From: Desulfurococcales archaeon
Lineage (GTDB): Archaea > Thermoproteota > Thermoprotei_A > Sulfolobales > NBVN01
DNA: 64,000 bases
Reading direction: 5' to 3'
NCBI GenBank assembly: GCA_023255955.1
Contig: JAGDWD010000007.1
Location: 226,928 to 290,927, forward strand
Shown in pieces: positions 54,061-62,236 of the stretch (its first letter is position 1; every line of letters begins with the position of its first letter). The notes below the pieces were generated by a model. It worked only from the letters and a program-made list of their open reading frames with translations, did no database searches and was not told the DNA's origin. The translations under genes were made by a program, and so were the position numbers.

Positions 54061-55323
54061 ATGAGCGGTAAAGTTAGCTATTTACAATGGATGTTACAGG
54101 TTCTCAAGAACTCTGTCGAGCTTGGTGGGTTCCCGGAGGAGGTCTACCACATACTCAGTAAACCCGAAAGAGTTCTAATGGTCAGCATACCGGTAAGGAT
54201 GGATAATGGGAAGATAGTGGTGTTTGAAGGCTATAGGGTCCAGCATAACAGTGCTCTAGGGCCCTACAAGGGAGGTATAAGGTTCCATCCTGAGGTAGAC
54301 CTCGAGACAGACATGGCTCTAGCTCTTGGGATGACCCTAAAGAACTCACTAAATGGCTTACCCTACGGCGGAGGTAAGGGTGCTGTAAAGGTAGATCCCA
54401 AGAAGCTGTCTCAGACCGAGCTGGAGAGACTGAGTAGGGGATACGCTAGAGCTATCGCACCGTTAATAGGGGACCTAGAAGACATTCCTGCTCCTGACGT
54501 CGGGACCAACCCGCAGATAATGGCCTGGATGGTTGATGAGTACAGCAAACTCAAAGGACGTAACGTACCTGGAGTCTTCACAGCGAAGCCTCCTGAGCTA
54601 TGGGGTAACCCTGTGAGGCTGTACTCCACAGGCTTCGGGACAGCCGTCGCGGCTAAGGTCGCAGCAGAGAAGTATCTAGGAAGATTTGAAGGGCTGACTG
54701 TATCAGTTCACGGCTTCGGGAATGTGGGTCAGTACGCTGCCTACTATGCTGCTAAGTGGGGAGCTAAGGTCGTTGCTGTGAGCGACACGTCGGGAACTGT
54801 CTACGATCCTAACGGAATAGACGTCGAGCTTGCTATGAAGGTGAAGGAAAGCACTGGGAAGGTCATTAACTACCCGAGAGGTGAGAAGCTTGACCCAGAC
54901 GCCTCCCTCTACGTAGACTGCGACGTGCTCATGCCTTCTGCTATAGAAAACGTTATTAGAGCGGACAACGTCCACAAGGTCAAGGCTAAGGTCATTTCTG
55001 AGGGAGCTAACGGTCCGACTACCCCGGAGGCGGAGAAGGTACTCTACGAGAGAGGAGCCGTCATAGTCCCCGACATAGCTGCTAACGCAGGCGGTGTCGT
55101 AATGTCCTACCTAGAGTGGGTAGAGAACCTTCAGTGGTACTGGTGGAGCGAGGAGGAGACACTCAGCAGGATTAAGACGTTAATGGAGAACAACATCAAG
55201 AGGCTGATAGCGAAGTACGAGTCCTTGAGGTCAGAGAAAGGACCCGTAACAATGAGAAACGCAGCGTTCGTACTGGCCGTAGAAAGAGTATATAAAGCCA
55301 TGAAGCTCAGAGGCTGGATCTAA
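54061..55323 (+). CDS. gdhA: glutamate dehydrogenase
   Basis: This 420-residue hexameric enzyme interconverts glutamate and 2-oxoglutarate with NAD(P) and disposes of amino groups in peptide fermentation. It has the catalytic [13 protein letters not shown] lysine, the DVGTN segment, the coenzyme fold [18 protein letters not shown], and [12 protein letters not shown]. The length is normal. It is preceded by a TATA box and a good binding site, and followed 27 bases later by a tnpB relic inserted downstream without damaging the gene. Confidence 0.97.
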   Translation: MSGKVSYLQWMLQVLKNSVELGGFPEEVYHILSKPERVLMVSIPVRMDNGKIVVFEGYRVQHNSALGPYKGGIRFHPEVDLETDMALALGMTLKNSLNGLPYGGGKGAVKVDPKKLSQTELERLSRGYARAIAPLIGDLEDIPAPDVGTNPQIMAWMVDEYSKLKGRNVPGVFTAKPPELWGNPVRLYSTGFGTAVAAKVAAEKYLGRFEGLTVSVHGFGNVGQYAAYYAAKWGAKVVAVSDTSGTVYDPNGIDVELAMKVKESTGKVINYPRGEKLDPDASLYVDCDVLMPSAIENVIRADNVHKVKAKVISEGANGPTTPEAEKVLYERGAVIVPDIAANAGGVVMSYLEWVENLQWYWWSEEETLSRIKTLMENNIKRLIAKYESLRSEKGPVTMRNAAFVLAVERVYKAMKLRGWI

Positions 55324-55350
55324 CCAGTAAATAATTTTTGTTCTATATTC

Positions 55351-55545
55351 CGTTTGTCCCTAGATGCTCGTTGATATGGGTTTATGTTCGTTCATTACAT
55401 TTAGGGACTTCCACCTTGCCCACAGGGATCTACTTATCCCTGTGGAGTCATGGGTGGCGTTCGTCCCGAACGGCACGCGGGACACATCTACGTACAGCCC
55501 TACGGGGCTTGGAGCGTTGCTCCCATCACCCCGCAGAGCTTACAC
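55351..55545 (-). pseudogene. tnpB 3' relic, copy 2
   Basis: A second copy of the element end at 29861. On the minus strand an open tail of about 59 codons reads ALRGDGSNAPSPVGLYVDVS, VPFGTNATHDSTG, then SLWARWKSLN and a stop within the terminal stem, the typical end of archaeal TnpB proteins. An in-frame stop at 55540 and unrelated sequence upstream show that all the rest is lost. Hairpins CCACAGGGAT/ATCCCTGTGG, GGAGC/GCTCC and GTCCCG/CGGGAC are kept. The left edge CGTTTGTCCC is shared with copy 1, so it marks the element end. Confidence 0.85.
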
Positions 55546-55720
55546 TCCTCCAGCAATTAAAATACCCTATACGACCCTAATAAACTTTTCTGCCCGCCTT
55601 CTATTCTATTAATATGACGAAAACACGGCTCTAGGGCCATCAAACACTGTCACACTCAGACCTTCAGCTTAGCCATAAGCTTTTTTGCCTAGCTTAATTA
55701 GTTAATCCGAGGTTGAGAAC
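55546..55720. other. spacer between the tnpB relic and tldD
   Basis: No gene recognised. A GCTTAATTAG stretch at about 55692 may be the tldD TATA box. Plus-strand ORFs at 55338-55612 in the track are shadows of the relic. Confidence 0.35.
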
Positions 55721-57160
55721 TTGATAGATGAGGTACTACTGGAGAAGATTGTTGATATAGCTAGAAATCAAGGAGCTACCTACGCTGAGGCTAGATTTCA
55801 GGAGGATATCAGTGAATCCTTAATTATGAGGAATGGTAGGGTATTAGGAGTAAATACAACTGTCTCTAGGGGTATTGGTGTAAGGGTCTTAGTTGGCGGG
55901 GCCCTAGGATTTGCCGCTACAAATCGCCTAGACCAGGAGTCTCTAATCTCGACAGTATCTGAAGCTGTTTCCAGGGCACGTGCTATATCGTCACTAATGA
56001 AATCCTCTATAGAGCTTGATGAGTCTAGAGTTGGTAGAGCTAGCTACGAGGTCGTCCCCAAGGTGAAGCTCGAGGACTACGGTGTGGAGGATAGGATAGG
56101 CTTAGGTAAAGAGATCTACTCAGCTGTTGGAGGGTCATTAAGACAGGCAAAGCTACCAGTACTTACGTTCGGTATTGACACCCATATCCAAAGGAAGGTA
56201 GTTGTGAATAGTGATGGGGCTCTAGTAAGGTCAGCAATACCGAGGATCTACGTATGGGTAAACTTTGTTGAGAGTATCCCGGAGAAGGGGACGATACAGA
56301 GACGCGTAGATTTCGGGGCCTCTGGCGGTATTGAGTGGTTAAAGGAGTGGAGGGTGGTTGATGAGGTAGTTGAGGAGGCGAAGAACCTTGAAAACGTGTT
56401 AGCTAGTGGTGTTGAGCCCCCGCGCGAGGAGGTAGACGTAATTGTGGGGTCTGAGATAGTGGGGCTCATAGTGCACGAATCTGCTGGGCATCCTATGGAG
56501 GCTGATAGAATACTTGGTAGGGAAGCCGCACAAGCTGGGGAGTCATACGTCAAGCCGGAGATGATTGGGAGGTATTCTGTAGGCAATAAATACGCTACAG
56601 TCATAGAGGACCCGACCGTACCCGGTGGTTACGGATTCTACCTCTACGACGATGAGGGTGTTCCAGCAAGACCTCGCTACCTCTATAAAGAGGGGTTGAT
56701 TTACGAGCCTCTACACAATAGACATACAGCGAAGATCTTCGGAACCTCCAGTAACGGGGCAGCGAGAGCTATGACATATGCGAGGGAACCTATAATTAGG
56801 ATGAGCAATACTTACTTCAAGCCAGGTGATATGAGCTTCGACGAGCTGCTGGAGGACATAAAGCTCGGGGTGTATATGAAGTCATACATGGAGTGGAATA
56901 TAGATGACATAAGGTGGAACCAGAGATATGTAGGGCTCGAAAGCTATCTCATAGTAAACGGAGAGATAACGAAGCCCGTTAGAAACCCTGTCCTGGAGGT
57001 AACTACTGGCGGCTTCTACAGTAGAATTTCCGGGGTTGGTAAAGTGCTTAGGTTCTACCCAGGGACGTGTGGTAAGGGTGAGCCATCCCAAGGTGTTCCT
57101 GTGTGGTATGGTGGACCCGATATTAAGCTATCAAAAATTAAGGTTGGTGTTGCGCTATGA
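55721..57160 (+). CDS. tldD: TldD-family metalloprotease
   Basis: This 479-residue protein has the metal motif VHESAGHPMEADRILG (HExxxH) near residue 251 and the TldD domains before and after. TldD/TldE heterodimers degrade unfolded or modified peptides and mature certain peptides in the cytosol. The start TTG 55721 has GAGGTTGAG just before it. The stop overlaps the TldE gene by four bases (ATGA), consistent with a 1:1 complex. Confidence 0.95.
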   Translation: MIDEVLLEKIVDIARNQGATYAEARFQEDISESLIMRNGRVLGVNTTVSRGIGVRVLVGGALGFAATNRLDQESLISTVSEAVSRARAISSLMKSSIELDESRVGRASYEVVPKVKLEDYGVEDRIGLGKEIYSAVGGSLRQAKLPVLTFGIDTHIQRKVVVNSDGALVRSAIPRIYVWVNFVESIPEKGTIQRRVDFGASGGIEWLKEWRVVDEVVEEAKNLENVLASGVEPPREEVDVIVGSEIVGLIVHESAGHPMEADRILGREAAQAGESYVKPEMIGRYSVGNKYATVIEDPTVPGGYGFYLYDDEGVPARPRYLYKEGLIYEPLHNRHTAKIFGTSSNGAARAMTYAREPIIRMSNTYFKPGDMSFDELLEDIKLGVYMKSYMEWNIDDIRWNQRYVGLESYLIVNGEITKPVRNPVLEVTTGGFYSRISGVGKVLRFYPGTCGKGEPSQGVPVWYGGPDIKLSKIKVGVAL

Positions 57161-58485
57161 GCTATGAGGAGTTTACTAGAAAAATCATCTCGGAGTTGAA
57201 AGATAAGTTCGAGAACATAGCTGTTAGAGTAGTTGATAGAAACTCGATGATGTTGAAGATATGGAATAACCAGCCTGGAGTACTTCAAACATGGAGGGAT
57301 ATCCAGGTCTCACTACTCCTAAGTAAGCAGAAACGTGTTGCGGTTCTAGAGCTTCGGGCCAGCTCCCCAGATGAGTTACTTGCTGTTGCTAGGAGGGTTG
57401 GTGACCTAATGCCTAAAGTTGAGGAGTCTGAGCTTCCTATAGAGTTACCTGAGCCCGGGAAACCGGCCCCACTTGAGGGCGGATACGACAAGAAGGTATT
57501 GGAGTACTCTTCGGATCCGAAGCTCTTAGTGGAGGCTATGGTAAGCTCTGCCCTCAGTGCCGGTGCTGAGAGAACAGCCGGTACTTTAGAGTTGGAAGAA
57601 GTAAGTACTACCATCGCTACCAGCAAAGGTTTTGAAGGTACCTACAAGAAAACCGGGGTTGTGGCCCACCTAAGGTCTTTCAAGGATGATGTGAGTAGTC
57701 ACTGGGCGTGGGGATCTACCGCTGTGGACGTCAAGAAGTTGGAGGAGGTTGGTGCCAAGTCAGCGAGCTTCCTCTCCCTCGCAAAGTCGAAGACCTCCTT
57801 CGAGCCGGGCAAGTACGATGTGATACTCTCACCTTTAGTTGCTGGAAATCTGTTGAACTATGTTGCCTCAATGTCTTCGGGGATGTCGGTTCTACTCGGT
57901 ATGTCCTTCCTATCTAGGAGGAAGGTGGGGGAGGTCGTAGCCTCCGAGGTATTCACACTGGTTGATGCCCCTAGAGACACCTCACTACCAGGTCTAGCAC
58001 CATTCGACGATGAAGGTGTGGAGACGTACAACAAACCCATCATCAACCGAGGTAAGTTCGTCTCACTAATCCACAACACAGCTACCGGCAAGGTATTCAA
58101 CGCTAAGAGTACCGGTAATGCAGGCTGGATCAACCCCAGACCATGGAACCTCATTGTAGAACCGGGTATCAGCTCTTTCGACAAGATGGTCTCAGAGATG
58201 AGGAGAGGATACTTCATCCTAAATAACTGGTACACAAGACTTCAGAACTATGTAGAAGGCCAGTTCTCAACTGTAGCGAGGGACCTAGTCCTAGAGATTA
58301 GAGATGGGAGTATAGTAGGTTATGTTGATAGAGTTAGAATTGCTGAGAGATTCGAAAACCTACTCAAATCTGTAAAAGAGCTTAGCAAGGAGGTCTACGA
58401 CATAACCTGGTGGGAAGTTAGAATACCGACGAGAGCACCCTACATCCTAGCTGAGAACATTAATCTCACAAAACCCTCCATATAG
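57157..58485 (+). CDS. tldE: TldE/PmbA-family protein
   Basis: This 442-residue partner of TldD lacks the HExxxH motif, as expected. It has the PmbA landmarks TATSKGFEGTYKKTG-type central strand (IATSKGFEGTYKKTGVV), the GKYDVILSPLVAGNLLNYV segment and C-terminal GNAGWINPRPWN. It completes the heterodimeric protease with TldD, to which it is translationally coupled. Confidence 0.95.
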   Translation: MSYEEFTRKIISELKDKFENIAVRVVDRNSMMLKIWNNQPGVLQTWRDIQVSLLLSKQKRVAVLELRASSPDELLAVARRVGDLMPKVEESELPIELPEPGKPAPLEGGYDKKVLEYSSDPKLLVEAMVSSALSAGAERTAGTLELEEVSTTIATSKGFEGTYKKTGVVAHLRSFKDDVSSHWAWGSTAVDVKKLEEVGAKSASFLSLAKSKTSFEPGKYDVILSPLVAGNLLNYVASMSSGMSVLLGMSFLSRRKVGEVVASEVFTLVDAPRDTSLPGLAPFDDEGVETYNKPIINRGKFVSLIHNTATGKVFNAKSTGNAGWINPRPWNLIVEPGISSFDKMVSEMRRGYFILNNWYTRLQNYVEGQFSTVARDLVLEIRDGSIVGYVDRVRIAERFENLLKSVKELSKEVYDITWWEVRIPTRAPYILAENINLTKPSI

Positions 58486-58843
58486 TTCTAGCCCAAAGTA
58501 AATCACTTCGCCTCATAATTCCACTATTTTTAATTATCTCCCAGATTACTTTGAAGTTAGTCGTCGAAAATCAGGCCTTTATTTACATTTGCGGTGGGGA
58601 GCACACCGAGAGTGTGTCCACCGAATGAAGGTAGCTATTGGCTAGGATAGAGGAGAGGTGTTCAAGATTCGAAGGTTAAATAAGGTGTTCAGTACTGGTC
58701 TGATGAGAGTGTAGGGTAGGCTGATTAAAATATATCTTCGAGCCTGTATGGGATAGAGGTAGTAGGCCTGAGAGTGAGCATGATTAGATCCCCGTGGATT
58801 GGGATGCAGCTGCGAACGGCCCTTAAGGACTTGGGGGTCTGTT
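58486..58843. other. intergenic with a strong short hairpin
   Basis: A stem CGGTGG-GGA-GCACAC / GTGTGT-CCACCG at 58592-58623 stands out. Further on are GCTGATTAAAATATA (58720s, probable TATA box for the 58844 gene) and an untranslated leader of about 90 bases. The region may hold a small RNA, but I could not place it in any class. Confidence 0.4.
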
Positions 58844-59488
58844 ATGGAGGTTAAGATAAGGTTGAGGTGTGGTAGTCAGGAGCTGTGTAGCGAGTTAGCT
58901 GAGTTCATAACTAAGCGTAGGGGGGTTCGCTCGTCGAGGATCATATATGAAGTGAGGGGTGATATTCTGGAGGTCTCGGTGTTCGGTTCTCCTTACGATG
59001 TCCTAAATACGAAGAGGGCTATTATGGCGTCGTACGGGGAGTGGCGTAGATTGAAGGAATTTGAGTTAGGTGGTTCGAGGCGCCTGGCTCTCACTACGTT
59101 GATGTCCCACGTAGGCGGTCCCATAATTCCGGACGTTCTACTACTTATTTTAAGGTATAGGGGTTATGATGCTGAGATAAGGAGCGGTGTTCTCGAAACA
59201 AATGCTCCAGCAGACGAGGTCTTCAACATCGCTCAGGACGTCTCTAGTAAGCTGAAGGAGGTATCGAAGATGTTCCCTAAAGCTACACGTAGTTTACGAG
59301 CTCTCCTAGTAGCTCTAGCAGTGCTTGGCTACGATATTGAGGGTTCTCTAGATACTTTGAAGCGTATGGGCCTCGTTGAGGAAAACCATAAGCTTAAGGT
59401 GACTGCTGAGTGGACCAGCTTATTAGTTAAGCTACGTATCCTAGATCTAGGTGGAGAAGGAGTTGAAACTGGAGATCAAGAAGGTTGA
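58844..59488 (+). CDS. DUF2067-like archaeal protein
   Basis: This protein of about 214 residues starts at ATG 58844 (MEVKIRLRCGSQEL). The longer ORF-track start lies in the leader. It appears to contain a KH-like or ferredoxin-like RNA-binding fold at the N-terminus and a helical C-terminal part (ALLVALAVLGYDIEGSLDTL). Archaeal DUF2067 proteins are encoded next to rpoL, and this gene overlaps rpoL by 38 bases; the family name is from memory. A role in transcription or RNA handling is suggested only by the neighbours. Confidence 0.72.
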   Translation: MEVKIRLRCGSQELCSELAEFITKRRGVRSSRIIYEVRGDILEVSVFGSPYDVLNTKRAIMASYGEWRRLKEFELGGSRRLALTTLMSHVGGPIIPDVLLLILRYRGYDAEIRSGVLETNAPADEVFNIAQDVSSKLKEVSKMFPKATRSLRALLVALAVLGYDIEGSLDTLKRMGLVEENHKLKVTAEWTSLLVKLRILDLGGEGVETGDQEG

Positions 59489-59744
59489 CGATAAGGAACT
59501 GATAATAAAGGTCTTCGGGGAAACCCACACACTAGGCAACCTACTAGCGAAGTCAGCCCTCAGACACCCAAACGTTAAGTTAGCAGCTTACAGCATAGAG
59601 CACCCACTAGAGGAAGCGTTCGTGTTGAGGATAGTTACTGACGGATCTAAACCGGCTAGTGAGGTACTGATGGAGGTGGTTGAGGGCCTCGTAAAGCTGA
59701 GTGATGAGATAGTGCGGGAGTTTAAGTCGGTACTAGAGAAGTAG
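59451..59744 (+). CDS. rpoL: RNA polymerase subunit Rpo11 (RpoL)
   Basis: This 97-residue protein pairs with Rpo3 to form the assembly platform of archaeal RNA polymerase (alpha homologue). The diagnostic segment FGETHTLGNLLAKSAL and the following HPNVKLAAYSIEHPLEE are present. It starts at GTG 59451 inside the end of the DUF2067-like gene. Downstream are an unknown 114-residue gene and TFS, giving a small transcription cluster. Confidence 0.95.
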   Translation: MEKELKLEIKKVDDKELIIKVFGETHTLGNLLAKSALRHPNVKLAAYSIEHPLEEAFVLRIVTDGSKPASEVLMEVVEGLVKLSDEIVREFKSVLEK

Positions 59745-59764
59745 CTTAAACCTGACTTAGGATA

Positions 59765-60109
59765 ATGGATCACCCTGGGGAGGTGAAAAGGAAGCTGAGT
59801 CGAGGAAGGAGGCAGTTAGCTAGGATAGCGAAGAAGGAGTCTAGGGTAGCTCTAGCCAAGAAATCTCCGCAGCTGGGCCTGATCTTCGTCTTCGTTCTGA
59901 GGGGTGTTAGAGGGCTTGAAAAGGCTTTCGTAGTTGAGGGTGAGGAGGAGGTACTGAAGATACTTGAGAAGTTCTCAGCTACGTATCTTGAAGTAGAGCA
60001 GTTAGGAAACTCAATCAACTCCCTCCCTCAATCACTTAGAGGTACTGTCACTACATACGCTGACCTCCTAGAACGCTTATCTAGTGAGATATCCTCACTA
60101 GTAGGATAG
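59765..60109 (+). CDS. unknown protein in the rpoL-TFS cluster
   Basis: This 114-residue protein has a very basic N-terminus (KRKLSRGRRQLARIAKKESR), a hydrophobic strand (LGLIFVFVLRGV), then a helix pair. The stop touches the TFS start (TAG then GTG), so it is co-translated with TFS and lies 20 bases after rpoL. Position suggests a transcription- or ribosome-associated role. The family is not recognised. Confidence 0.7.
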   Translation: MDHPGEVKRKLSRGRRQLARIAKKESRVALAKKSPQLGLIFVFVLRGVRGLEKAFVVEGEEEVLKILEKFSATYLEVEQLGNSINSLPQSLRGTVTTYADLLERLSSEISSLVG

Positions 60110-60454
60110 GTGGGTAAGATGGAGTTTTGCCCTAAGTGCGGGTCCCTGATGCTCCCAAAGAAGGAGGGAAATAGGACTGTCCTCGTATGCCCTAAGTGCG
60201 GGCACGTAGCTCAAGCAAAGACTGAGTATAGACACGCTCAAGCAGTTACTCGTGAGAAGGAGAAGAGGAAGATAGTAATTATGGATGAGAGCTCCGAGAA
60301 GGTGGGCCTATTAGTAGCAAAGGGTGTTAAATGTCCTAAGTGCGGGAATGAGGAAGCCTACTATGAGATACTCCAGACACGGCGAGCTGACGAGCCTCCA
60401 ACAAGAATATACAAGTGCACTAGATGTGGATATGTCTGGAGGGAGTATGAATAA
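60110..60454 (+). CDS. tfs: transcription elongation factor TFS
   Basis: This 114-residue factor has an N-terminal zinc ribbon (CPKCGSL, CPKCGHV) and a C-terminal one (CPKCGNE, CTRCGYV). The acidic hairpin RRADEPPT carries the D-E pair that reaches the polymerase active site and stimulates cleavage of backtracked RNA. With the acidic pair intact it should be the active cleavage factor, not an inhibitory paralogue. It starts at GTG 60110; ATG 60119 is also possible. Confidence 0.95.
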   Translation: MGKMEFCPKCGSLMLPKKEGNRTVLVCPKCGHVAQAKTEYRHAQAVTREKEKRKIVIMDESSEKVGLLVAKGVKCPKCGNEEAYYEILQTRRADEPPTRIYKCTRCGYVWREYE

Positions 60455-60628
60455 TCTTCTCCGACTCTGAGGAGTAAGGTATTTAGAAACGAAGTACAGG
60501 TCTCAATTCCAGCAACACACATAGGTGGAAACACAAACATATCCCTACATTTAACTTAACTACTGTGAGTGAAGTACCAGTAAAAATCCATTATAGCTCT
60601 AAGGCAGGATGATGTAGGTTACTAAGAT

Positions 60629-61852
60629 TCAGCTCCAGTTAAAGAATTTCTTTGCTGACTCGGTCAAAGCCTTGATAGCTGGGAGTTCCTCCCCGGCTAG
60701 CGCCATCAGCAATGCCCCACCTCCAGTTGATATGTGCATCTTCTCCTTACTGACATCACCCAATAGAGCGCCGAGGTGGCCGCCACCAATTATTAGGAAG
60801 GCATCACTCCTCAATGCTGATGAGATTAGAGCTTCAGATCCTGATCTAAACCTGGGGTCTTCGAGGTATCCGGCGGGACCTCTCATTACTATGAGCTTGG
60901 AATCCTTCATGAGCTCGGAGTACATATGTATGGTGTACGTACCTATGTCCATGGGTCTACCGGTTATGTTGCTGGCAGGACACTCATCTACGGTGTCGTC
61001 GTTTTTCAGGACTACGTAGTCTAGCGGGACATCTATTGGGGCGCCACTCAGTAGGATTCTGCGGGCCCTCGGTACGAGACTCAAAAGACCCCTCTCTTCT
61101 AGAACCCTCAGAACGTGCTCTGACACTATACCACCACGAGCTGCGTGAAAGACGAGGGCTACTAGTCCAGTAGTCAATATCCTATCAGCTAATCTATTCT
61201 TTATTAGGTTCTCAATGATCTTCAACGTATCTGAGACCTTAGCACCACCTAGAACGAAGACCCTGGGCCTGTAGTCAGCGTCCAGTATCTTCCTCAAAGC
61301 ATCGACCTCCTTCCTCATGAGGTGCCCGATGACGGATCTTAGAACAAGTGGAAACCCCACTATTGATGGCTGCGACCTGTGTGCTGTAGCGAAAGCATCG
61401 AAAACAAAGAGGTTGAAGTGTTGTGCTAGTCTCCTAACTAGGAAGCTCCTAGCGTGGACATCGGGAGGTGCCTCAATGAGTTCCTCAGAAACGAATCGGA
61501 CATTATCTAGGAGTAGTACCTCACCCTGCTTCAACTTCTTTATCTCATCTATAGCCGTAGGACCCATGACATCCTCAACAAACTTCACCTCCCGGCCTAG
61601 ATACCTTGAGAGAACCTCACTATGGGGTTTAAGCTGGGTAAAGCCGTCCTCGCCCGGTCTACCCTGGTGGGATATTAAGACAACAGCACATTCCCTCTCT
61701 AGTAGAGCTTCTATTGTTGGTACATGAGCCTTAATCCTAGAATCATCAAGTATGTTACCTTCAGCATCAAGCGGTACATTAAAATCTACCCTCACAAGAA
61801 CTTTCATCCCCCTAGGATCTACGTCTTCTATAGTTGGAAGCCTTGGAAGCAC
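60629..61852 (-). CDS. pgk: phosphoglycerate kinase
   Basis: This 407-residue enzyme has the N-terminal VRVDFNVPLD, the SHQGRPG substrate loop, LLDNVRF, the FDAFATAHRSQPS segment, GGAKVSDT and C-terminal ISTGGGALLMALAG. It transfers phosphate between 1,3-bisphosphoglycerate and ADP and works with the GAPDH gene at 32.4 kb. It stands alone on the minus strand. Confidence 0.97.
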   Translation of the reverse strand: MLPRLPTIEDVDPRGMKVLVRVDFNVPLDAEGNILDDSRIKAHVPTIEALLERECAVVLISHQGRPGEDGFTQLKPHSEVLSRYLGREVKFVEDVMGPTAIDEIKKLKQGEVLLLDNVRFVSEELIEAPPDVHARSFLVRRLAQHFNLFVFDAFATAHRSQPSIVGFPLVLRSVIGHLMRKEVDALRKILDADYRPRVFVLGGAKVSDTLKIIENLIKNRLADRILTTGLVALVFHAARGGIVSEHVLRVLEERGLLSLVPRARRILLSGAPIDVPLDYVVLKNDDTVDECPASNITGRPMDIGTYTIHMYSELMKDSKLIVMRGPAGYLEDPRFRSGSEALISSALRSDAFLIIGGGHLGALLGDVSKEKMHISTGGGALLMALAGEELPAIKALTESAKKFFNWS

Positions 61853-61892
61853 GGTCTCACCTGAAGATCTCCAAAGGCTTTACTTGTCCCTC

Positions 61893-61902
61893 ACTTAAAT
61901 AT
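61893..61902 (-). promoter_or_regulatory. TATA box of pgk
   Basis: GATATTTAAG on the minus strand, about 45 bases before the pgk start, predicting a leader of about 15-20 bases. Confidence 0.45.
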
Positions 61903-62236
61903 CTTCAACAAGGAAACCAGCATATAGCGAAGAATCGTTCCATTGATAGTTACTAGAAATAACGTTCACAGTTTTCAGTTCCTATTTAAGTGGTGAGAGC
62001 GACTCAATAGCCATCTACAACTTCACAAGAGTACCTAACCTCTCTAGGTGAAGTAGAAGTCTCTAGACGCGATGAGTAAACACGAACCAGCAGAGATGAG
62101 CATCTAGGGGTGGGTGGGACTTATGTAAAACAATATATTTCTGGATATTTCTGGCGATAGGTTAAGGTTTTGCCTCACAGAAAATCTCTGAAAGCTTTAT
62201 ATACCCTTACACCTTTGAGTATATTGGGAGTAAGTT
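61903..62236. other. intergenic, promoter region only
   Basis: Between pgk and the binding-protein gene. GATGAGTAAAC and GATGAGCATC near 62070-62105 look like C-box elements but no D boxes (CTGA) separate them. No ORF was supported. Confidence 0.4.
62196..62203 (+). promoter_or_regulatory. TATA box of the binding-protein gene
   Basis: TTTATATA within AAGCTTTATATACCC, a strong match, 34 bases before ATG 62237. A TTGGGAG binding site at 62224-62230 indicates a short leader. Confidence 0.6.

Noticed and set aside
55338-55612. Plus-strand ORFs of 80 and 82 codons
   Set aside because: They overlap the minus-strand tnpB relic and its hairpins and show no protein-like pattern.
62070-62105. Two GATGAG elements resembling C and C' boxes
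   Set aside because: No CTGA D boxes lie between or after them at the right spacing.
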